From: Desulfobacterales bacterium
Lineage (GTDB): Bacteria; Desulfobacterota; Desulfobulbia; Desulfobulbales; BM004
Direction: 5' to 3'
Length of the DNA stretch: 8,943 bases
Assembly (NCBI GenBank): GCA_012974315.1
Contig: JAAXQI010000103.1
Location: 1-8,943, forward strand
Positions 4,804-8,943 of the stretch are shown here, in pieces. Under the pieces are notes generated by a model. That model saw only the letters and a program-made list of their open reading frames with translations. It was not told the DNA's origin and did not search any database. Every line of letters starts with the position of its first letter. Positions within the stretch are counted from its first letter, which is position 1. A program made the translations under genes and the position numbers.

Positions 4804-5361
4804 TTATTTATTAATCTCAAGAAGGCCAGGAGGAGGAGAAATAATAACTTTCCCTCCCTGCACATCAATTTCCCTGATGATATCCTCTTGCACAGGAATC
4901 ATAAATTCATGTCCAGCACCGGTAACAACCATAATATCATGGGCTGTTGTGTTAAAGAGCTTGGTAACCCTGCCAAGTTCCTGACCTGTTTCGGTCATAA
5001 CCACCAGGCCTTTCAGCTGATGCCAGTAATATTCGCCAGAATCAAGTGTAGGAAAGTCAGATTTGTTCACCCATATCTTGCTTCCCTGCAGGGCTTCCGA
5101 ACCCTCTCTGGTTCCAACACCTTCCAATTGGAGGAGGGCAAATTTACCCTGTTCCCGGCTTTTAATTACGTTATATGTTTCTGTCCCGCTACCCATTGGT
5201 TCCTGCAGGACAATTTTTTTATACTGCTGTAGATTCCCAGGCTGCTCGGAATAAAGAAATACCTTGATCTCACCTCGAATACCATGTGGCTTGACAACTT
5301 CTCCAATCAAACCGAGATCGTCCTGCAATTCACTGTTTCGCCGGTCAGTATTCCGGTCCAT
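4804..5361 (-). CDS. rimM: Ribosome maturation factor RimM
   Basis: The 185-residue protein is a complete RimM, which assists late assembly of the 30S head domain and binds ribosomal protein S19. The N-terminal RimM domain shows GLIGEVVKPHGIRGEIKVF (17-35). The C-terminal PRC-barrel domain begins near EYYWHQLKGLVV (110-121), continues through GQELGRVTKLFNTTAHDIMVV (126-146) and ends with FMIPVQEDIIREID (153-166) and the terminal IISPPPGLLEI (173-183). The polar first 16 residues are longer than usual, but no other start codon is available before the conserved core. ATG at 5359-5361 lies 1 bp after the KH-gene stop, so translation is almost certainly coupled. The stop is TAA. Confidence 0.96.
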   Translation of the reverse strand: MDRNTDRRNSELQDDLGLIGEVVKPHGIRGEIKVFLYSEQPGNLQQYKKIVLQEPMGSGTETYNVIKSREQGKFALLQLEGVGTREGSEALQGSKIWVNKSDFPTLDSGEYYWHQLKGLVVMTETGQELGRVTKLFNTTAHDIMVVTGAGHEFMIPVQEDIIREIDVQGGKVIISPPPGLLEINK

Positions 5362-5362
5362 T

Positions 5363-5593
5363 CTATTCCATTATTTCAAGCCTGGACCGCTTGTTGACCT
5401 TGCCTGCCGTAGCAGACAGCAGGGAGCGCATTGCCCGGGCCGTTCTTCCCTGCTTGCCGATCACTTTACCAAGATCCTCTTTGGCAACTGTCAATTCAAT
5501 GATAATGGTATCATCCTGTTCAGTTTCCTTTAGCTGGATCTGGTCAGGATGATCAACGAGCGCAGTAGCAATATAATGAATCAATTCTTTCAT
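5363..5593 (-). CDS. khpA: KH-domain RNA-binding protein, KhpA/YlqC type
   Basis: The 76-residue protein consists of one KH domain with little else. The RNA-binding GXXG loop lies in LGKVIGKQGRTARAMRSLLSA (residues 41-61; GKQG at 46-49), preceded by IIIELTVAKED (30-40) and followed by the short basic end. Proteins of this family sit between rpsP and rimM in many bacteria. In Gram-positives KhpA pairs with KhpB (Jag/EloR) and influences sRNA use and cell elongation; whether that holds here is unknown. ATG at 5591-5593 lies 6 bp after the rpsP stop, with a GGAATAAAG site inside the end of rpsP. The TAG stop is 1 bp before rimM. Confidence 0.95.
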   Translation of the reverse strand: MKELIHYIATALVDHPDQIQLKETEQDDTIIIELTVAKEDLGKVIGKQGRTARAMRSLLSATAGKVNKRSRLEIME

Positions 5594-5599
5594 ACAACT

Positions 5600-5860
5600 T
5601 TATTCCGCTACCGCTTTCTCAGCTTTTGCGTGCTTCACCATCAGGCTTTTTACTGTAGTAGTAGGTTTAGCACCCTTATCAAGCCACGACTGCAGCTTCT
5701 CTGAATCAAAAGTGATCTCAGCCGGATCCTTCAAGGGATCGTAACTGCCCACGATATCAAGAAACTTGCCATCACGCTTGGCCTCGACATCCGCAACTAT
5801 AATACGATAATAGGGCAACTTTTTTCTTCCAAATCTTGTTAAACGAATTTTTACTGCCAT
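5600..5860 (-). CDS. rpsP: 30S ribosomal protein S16 (bS16)
   Basis: The 86-residue protein is complete bS16, an assembly protein of the 30S body. The family core is obvious: MAVKIRLTRFGRKKLPYYRI (1-20), then IVADVEAKRDGKFLDIVGSYDPL (21-43) and WLDKGAKPTTTVKSL (59-73). ATG at 5858-5860 is preceded by a strong AGGAGG (5872-5877), though the 11-nt spacing is long. It heads the tight rpsP-khpA-rimM run (gaps of 6 and 1 bp). The 124-bp AT-rich gap before it may hold an extra promoter. The stop is TAA. Confidence 0.98.
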   Translation of the reverse strand: MAVKIRLTRFGRKKLPYYRIIVADVEAKRDGKFLDIVGSYDPLKDPAEITFDSEKLQSWLDKGAKPTTTVKSLMVKHAKAEKAVAE

Positions 5861-5893
5861 GCTGTGAGATTCCTCCTCAATTTATAATGCAAT

Positions 5894-5923
5894 ATATTAT
5901 TAAAAATTATCCAATTCTGTCAG
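5894..5923 (-). promoter_or_regulatory. Possible internal promoter upstream of rpsP
   Basis: CTGACA (5923-5918) is one base from the -35 consensus. AT-rich -10 candidates follow: TAATAT (5899-5894, 18-bp spacing) or AATAAT (5901-5896, 16-bp spacing). The surrounding gap is very AT-rich, so chance matches are likely. It would allow rpsP and downstream genes to be expressed independently of ffh. Confidence 0.3.
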
Positions 5924-5984
5924 TACATAAAGACTAATGCCAAAAAGCAGAATTAAGCTTTATAACTTAAAAAAAAATATTATG

Positions 5985-7340
5985 CTAGCGTCTTAATCCC
6001 TTGGGCAGTTTTCTCCTCTTCTTGCCCCCTGTCATACCTCCGGGGAAACCCTTCATTTTTCTCATCATCTTCAACATCTGGGAATAACTTTTTATCACCC
6101 TGTTCACATCCTGAACCTGGGTGCCGCTGCCGCTGGCTATCCTTTGACGGCGGCTGGCATTTATAATCTGGTAATTCCTTCGCTCCACCGGGGTCATGGA
6201 ATTTATTATTGCTTCAGTGCGTCCCAACTCACTTTCATCGGGTTTGGGCACGTTCTGCATCTGCTTCATCTTGTTGAGACCGGGGATCATTCCCATTATC
6301 TGCTCAAGACTGCCCATTTTCTTGATCTGTTGGATCTGGTCACGGAAATCTTCCAGGGTGAATTCATTCTTCTTGATTTTCCTGGCAAGTTCTTCGGCTT
6401 GTTTCTGATCAACTACCGCCTCAGCCTTTTCAATCAAGGAAAGAACATCGCCCATTCCCAGGATTCTTGAGGCAAGCCGGTCAGGATGAAAAACATCCAG
6501 ATCCTCCAGCCCCTCGCCCACACCAACAAACTTGATGGGACGTCCAGTCACCTTCTTAATGGACAGTGCGGCACCACCTCGGGCATCACCTTCCATCTTG
6601 GTAAGCACGACACCTGTCAAATCAAGATCATTCTTAAATTTTTCCGCTACGGTGACCGCATCCTGACCGGTCATGGCATCAGCCACAAATAAAATCTCGG
6701 CCGGCTCGACAAGTGTTTTGATCTGCCGAAGCTCTTCCATCAACTCAGAATCGATATGCAAACGGCCGGCAGTATCAATTATCAGGGTGTCCAGGTTTTT
6801 TTCGGCCGCCGCAATTACTCCGTTGCGACAAATGGATACAGGATTCTGGCTGACTTCCGAAGGATGAACGTCCACCCCAATAGAAGCACCAAGAACCTGG
6901 AGTTGATCGATAGCAGCGGGTCGATATACGTCAGCAGGGATAAGATAGGGGCGCCTGCCTTTACTCTTCAGCAATTTGGCAAGCTTTGCTGCTGTAGTTG
7001 TTTTACCAGACCCCTGAAGGCCTGCCAGCATAATGACTACAGGCTGCTTCCCATCAAGCTTAATCTGCTCTGTCTGACCGCCGAGGAGTTCAACCAGCTC
7101 CTGGTGGACAATCTTTATAACCTGCTGACCAGGGGACAGGCTCCCAAGCACTTCCTGGCCGACAGCCCGTTCAGAGATTGTGCTGATAAACTCCTTGACA
7201 ACATTATAATTGACATCTGCTTCCAGCAGAGCCAACCTCACCTCACGGAGGGAATCTTTAACATTGTCAGGGGTAAGCTTTCCATGTCCCCGCAGGTCCT
7301 TGAAAACCTTCTCTAATTTTTCGGTTAAATTCTCAAACAT
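5985..7340 (-). CDS. ffh: Signal recognition particle protein Ffh (SRP54)
   Basis: The 451-residue protein is full-length Ffh, the SRP GTPase that binds signal sequences of nascent membrane proteins together with SRP RNA and docks with FtsY. The N domain (1-95) is followed by the G domain: P-loop GLQGSGKT (107-114), ADVYRPAA (136-143), DTAGR (189-193), then TKMEGDARGGAALS (247-260). The last motif normally reads TKxDGD; here the base-recognising aspartate is E250. The methionine-rich M domain has MGMIPGLNKMKQM (349-361), the SRP-RNA binding helix SRRQRIASGSGTQVQDVNR (396-414) and a basic, Met-rich tail. ATG at 7338-7340 gives the standard start MFENLTEKLEKVF, but no clear Shine-Dalgarno sequence is adjacent. 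A consensus-like promoter lies about 170 bp upstream. The stop is TAG, 124 bp before rpsP. Confidence 0.98.
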   Translation of the reverse strand: MFENLTEKLEKVFKDLRGHGKLTPDNVKDSLREVRLALLEADVNYNVVKEFISTISERAVGQEVLGSLSPGQQVIKIVHQELVELLGGQTEQIKLDGKQPVVIMLAGLQGSGKTTTAAKLAKLLKSKGRRPYLIPADVYRPAAIDQLQVLGASIGVDVHPSEVSQNPVSICRNGVIAAAEKNLDTLIIDTAGRLHIDSELMEELRQIKTLVEPAEILFVADAMTGQDAVTVAEKFKNDLDLTGVVLTKMEGDARGGAALSIKKVTGRPIKFVGVGEGLEDLDVFHPDRLASRILGMGDVLSLIEKAEAVVDQKQAEELARKIKKNEFTLEDFRDQIQQIKKMGSLEQIMGMIPGLNKMKQMQNVPKPDESELGRTEAIINSMTPVERRNYQIINASRRQRIASGSGTQVQDVNRVIKSYSQMLKMMRKMKGFPGGMTGGKKRRKLPKGLRR

Positions 7341-7523
7341 TATGGGTCACATCTACTCTTTTTACCTGCCAGCATCATGGGCTGTCTCAATTTGACAGAA
7401 ATAAATTCCCAGCACCGGCAACTATCTACAGAGCTATAATTTATAGGGTGTTAATCCCTGATATAAAGCTTGCCAAAAGGACAATTGTATCAGTCTGCAC
7501 CGGGTTGTTATAAAAAACAGGCA

Positions 7524-7552
7524 AAGATAATGAGAACTTGCCCGAATGTCAA
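7524..7552 (-). promoter_or_regulatory. Sigma70-type promoter for the ffh operon
   Basis: On the minus strand TTGACA (7552-7547) is a perfect -35 box. After exactly 17 bp it is followed by TATCTT (7529-7524), four of six to the -10 consensus. It points toward ffh, with transcription expected to start near 7517, giving a 5' leader of about 175 nt. This is the best promoter match I see in the window. Confidence 0.6.
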
Positions 7553-7611
7553 GCGATGCTCTGCTTCAATCACTTTTTTTGTGCAAAAAAAAGAGACATT
7601 ACTTCCCTTCG

Positions 7612-7643
7612 AAAAAGCAGTGCTGCCCTACTAACAAGGCACT
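7612..7643 (-). terminator. Weak Rho-independent terminator candidate for fabD
   Basis: About 35 bp past the fabD stop, minus-strand RNA can pair AGTGC (7643-7639) with GCACT (7623-7619), followed two bases later by five U residues (7616-7612). The 5-bp stem with a 15-nt loop is weak, and a competing TGCC/GGCA pairing exists inside it. Position and U-run favour a terminator; stem quality does not. Confidence 0.35.
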
Positions 7644-7677
7644 AAATTACTCTATCAAAACAGCAATTTAGTTCGAT

Positions 7678-8628
7678 TTAATCACCATTAAGCCCCTCAA
7701 GGCACCTGGCAAGGCTTTCCGGAGAATCAACCTGAAACGTCCTGCACCCTGTGGATTTGGGTACAATTTTTTTCATAAGCCCACTGAGAACCTTCTTTGG
7801 CCCAACTTCAATGAAATGTGTTACCCCTTTATCTACCAAAGAATTTATTATCTCAAACCAGCGGACCCTGGAAGCAATCTGTCTGCTCATGATTGTACGA
7901 ATGGCGGCTGGTTCTTTTTCCTCGGCAGCAGTCACATTGAAAAGGACGGGCGTTTCAGGTGCCTGGAAAGAAATACCAGCCATGATCTTTTCGAAATCAG
8001 GGATAGCTCCAGCAACAAGAGGGCTATGATTAGCTACACTGACATTTAATGTTATTGCCTTACCGCCCTTTTCACTGACCATACCTTCCAAAGCAACAAG
8101 TGTTTCATGATACCCGGAAACCACTATCTGTTTTTCACAATTATGATTGGCAATAGTCACATGAGAACTATCAGGAAATATTGCCAGAATTCCCTCAACT
8201 TCTTCCAGTGTCAGACCTAAAATTGCCTGCATACCACCTGGATTCCTTTGCCCTTCCCTCTCGCTCAATCTCCCTCTTTCAGTCACCAGCTTCAAGGTGT
8301 CTTCAATCCCTAATACGCCTGATGCGCAGAGAGCGCTGTACTCACCAAGACTGTGCCCGGCAAAATACTCCAGCCGGACGCCTGCTTTTTTTAATGCCTG
8401 CCAGCAGATCAGATTGACAGCAGTCAATGCCGGTTGCAGATAAACCGCCTTGGTCAACTCTTCCATGGGACCTTCAAGACATAGTTTTCGTAAAGGGGCA
8501 GAGCTGATTGAATCTGCCAGTTCCATAAGTATTCCAGCCTCCTGGTCAGACTCAAGAAATTCCTTACCCATGCCTATAAACTGTGAACCCTGCCCCGGAA
8601 AAAGGACAGCTATTTTTTTTTCCTGCAT
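7678..8628 (-). CDS. fabD: Malonyl-CoA:acyl carrier protein transacylase FabD
   Basis: The 316-residue protein is complete FabD, which transfers malonyl from CoA to acyl carrier protein and so supplies the elongation unit for fatty acid synthesis. It shows FPGQGSQFIGMG (10-21, oxyanion hole), the nucleophile S93 in GHSLGEYSAL (91-100), substrate-carboxylate-binding R118, GGMQAILGL (131-139), the catalytic H201 in NVSVANHSPLV (195-205) and FIEVGPKKVLSGL (272-284). ATG at 8626-8628 has a good AGAGGA site (8634-8639) with 5-nt spacing. The genes that usually flank it (fabH, plsX, fabG, acpP) are not in view: ffh follows instead, and the upstream 315 bp is repeat-rich. A 16-bp tandem repeat ends just upstream of the ribosome binding site. 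The stop is TAA. Confidence 0.97.
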   Translation of the reverse strand: MQEKKIAVLFPGQGSQFIGMGKEFLESDQEAGILMELADSISSAPLRKLCLEGPMEELTKAVYLQPALTAVNLICWQALKKAGVRLEYFAGHSLGEYSALCASGVLGIEDTLKLVTERGRLSEREGQRNPGGMQAILGLTLEEVEGILAIFPDSSHVTIANHNCEKQIVVSGYHETLVALEGMVSEKGGKAITLNVSVANHSPLVAGAIPDFEKIMAGISFQAPETPVLFNVTAAEEKEPAAIRTIMSRQIASRVRWFEIINSLVDKGVTHFIEVGPKKVLSGLMKKIVPKSTGCRTFQVDSPESLARCLEGLNGD

Positions 8629-8643
8629 TTGATTCCTCTGAAA

Positions 8644-8741
8644 AAGTGACCGAAGTAAGCTAAAGTTATAAGTGACTAAAGTTTTAAGTGACTAAAGTTT
8701 TAAGTGACTAAAGTGACTAAAGTTACAAGTGCCTAAAATTT
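8644..8741. repeat. 16-bp tandem repeat array in the fabD leader
   Basis: The unit AAGTGACTAAAGTTTT occurs twice exactly (8670-8685, 8686-8701). It is flanked by a truncated unit AAGTGACTA (8702-8710), a variant ending in TTAC (8711-8726), a diverged AAGTGCCTAAAATTT (8727-8741) and, nearer fabD, AAGTGACCG and AAGTAAGCTAAAGTTAT (8644-8669). The array stops 4 nt before the fabD ribosome binding site. Confidence 0.85.
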
Positions 8742-8812
8742 AAACAATATGATTCTGGTTTCTAGATACAGGTCTCTGGTTTTTTATCCAGTAACTGGCA
8801 ACGCGGAAAACA

Positions 8813-8856
8813 CCCTTTCAGGGCACTCTTTTTAGTACCCCCCTGAGGGGTATAAA
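8813..8856. repeat. Two-hairpin intergenic repeat, copy B
   Basis: Stem CCCT/AGGG (8813-8816 with 8820-8823) has loop TTC where copy A has GA. The second stem TACCCC/GGGGTA (8836-8841 with 8847-8852) has the same 5-nt loop length as copy A, with one base changed in the loop. Bases 8820-8856 match 1937-1973 at 36 of 37 positions. Both copies have the same orientation and lie outside coding sequence. Confidence 0.8.
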
Positions 8857-8903
8857 CGAGCGCAGCGAAACTCCGCCATCAAATCTCTTCCCTTATTTTT
8901 TTT

Positions 8904-8938
8904 GCCTTTAACCTTTCACCTTTTGCCTTGCACCTGTT
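8904..8938. repeat. 7-bp tandem repeat array
   Basis: Five successive degenerate heptamers read GCCTTTA, ACCTTTC, ACCTTTT, GCCTTGC and ACCTGTT. The period is 7, unlike the 8-bp array at 1784-1821 and the 16-bp array at 8644-8741. It runs to near the window edge, so more units may follow outside. Confidence 0.65.
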
Positions 8939-8943
8939 TTTTC

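Larger units (their letters stand above)
7341..7677. other. Gap between fabD and ffh (337 bp): terminator candidate, promoter and ffh leader
   Basis: No gene or tRNA is visible. On the minus strand, reading from fabD, it contains an AT-rich 8-bp inverted repeat (7641-7648 with 7665-7672), a weak terminator (7612-7643) and an A/T hairpin CTTTTTTT/AAAAAAAG around GTGC (7573-7592). A good promoter (7524-7552) follows. The roughly 170-nt ffh leader contains a 13-bp palindrome CTATAATTTATAG (7434-7446) and a short hairpin CTGTC/GACAG (7382-7386 with 7394-7398). I looked for the conserved SRP RNA core and did not find it. Confidence 0.6.
8629..8943. other. Repeat-rich region upstream of fabD (315 bp to window end)
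   Basis: No gene is visible. It holds the fabD ribosome binding site, a 16-bp tandem array (8644-8741), a perfect 11-bp palindrome CCAGTAACTGG (8788-8798), copy B of the two-hairpin repeat (8813-8856) and a 7-bp tandem array (8904-8938). No convincing fabD promoter could be picked out; it may lie within or upstream of the repeats. Confidence 0.7.

Noticed and set aside
6756..7316. Long plus-strand open frame (186 codons) opposite ffh
   Set aside because: It lies wholly antisense to the conserved G and N domains of ffh, resembles no family, and its composition is explained by the codon pattern of the opposite strand.
7392..7397. TTGACA on the plus strand as a promoter
   Set aside because: No -10 box at 16-18 bp, and no plus-strand gene for it to serve.
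7573..7592. A/T hairpin (T-run, GTGC, A-run) as a Rho-independent terminator
   Set aside because: The stem is almost entirely A-T pairs and too weak; I mention it only as part of the gap.
7341..7677. SRP (4.5S) RNA gene near ffh
   Set aside because: The conserved SRP RNA loop sequences are not present on either strand of this gap.
8644..8741. CRISPR array
   Set aside because: Units are only about 16 bp and directly adjacent, with no unique spacers; this is a tandem repeat.
1937..8856. The 37-bp direct repeats as attachment sites of an integrated element
   Set aside because: The DNA between them is a conserved housekeeping operon with no integrase, transposase or cargo genes.

Overview
The window is a block of bacterial housekeeping genes, all on the minus strand, so transcription runs from high to low coordinates. 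In transcription order it holds fabD, a gap, ffh, rpsP, a KH-domain gene (khpA type), rimM, trmD, a second SPOUT-fold RNA methyltransferase (COG4752/PF09936 type), rplS, rnhB, a repeat-filled gap, yraN, pdxA, and the first 40 codons of a secreted protein cut by the window edge. Protein families and gene order are clearly bacterial. The extra SPOUT methyltransferase between trmD and rplS, together with the run rplS-rnhB-yraN, resembles Desulfobacterota ('deltaproteobacterial') chromosomes. That placement is an inference from memory of gene order and is not proven.

The core (about 2212-7340) is a translation and secretion operon. Ffh is the SRP GTPase, rpsP and rplS encode ribosomal proteins S16 and L19, RimM matures the 30S subunit, TrmD makes m1G37 in tRNA, and RNase HII removes ribonucleotides from DNA. 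The KH protein and the second methyltransferase also act on RNA. Spacing is very tight from rpsP to rimM (6 and 1 bp) and looser around trmD (74 and 46 bp) and rplS (112 bp). The looser gaps hold possible control elements: a two-hairpin leader before rplS and a small open frame overlapping the trmD start. A good sigma70-type promoter (TTGACA, 17 bp, TATCTT) lies about 170 bp upstream of ffh. fabD (malonyl-CoA:ACP transacylase) is separate, with its own leader and a weak terminator candidate.

The unusual DNA is in the two repeat-loaded gaps, 1742-2211 (rnhB to yraN) and 8629-8943 (upstream of fabD). Both contain short-period tandem repeats of 7, 8 or 16 bp. Both also contain a copy of one 37-bp sequence (36/37 identical) that folds as two hairpins, with the differences confined to the loops. 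The rnhB-yraN gap is further bounded by 29-bp imperfect inverted repeats built from 8-bp units, and encloses a perfect 17-bp palindrome and a nested REP-like palindrome. These look like dispersed structured intergenic repeats rather than genes. I found no phage, toxin, defence, CRISPR or transposase genes.
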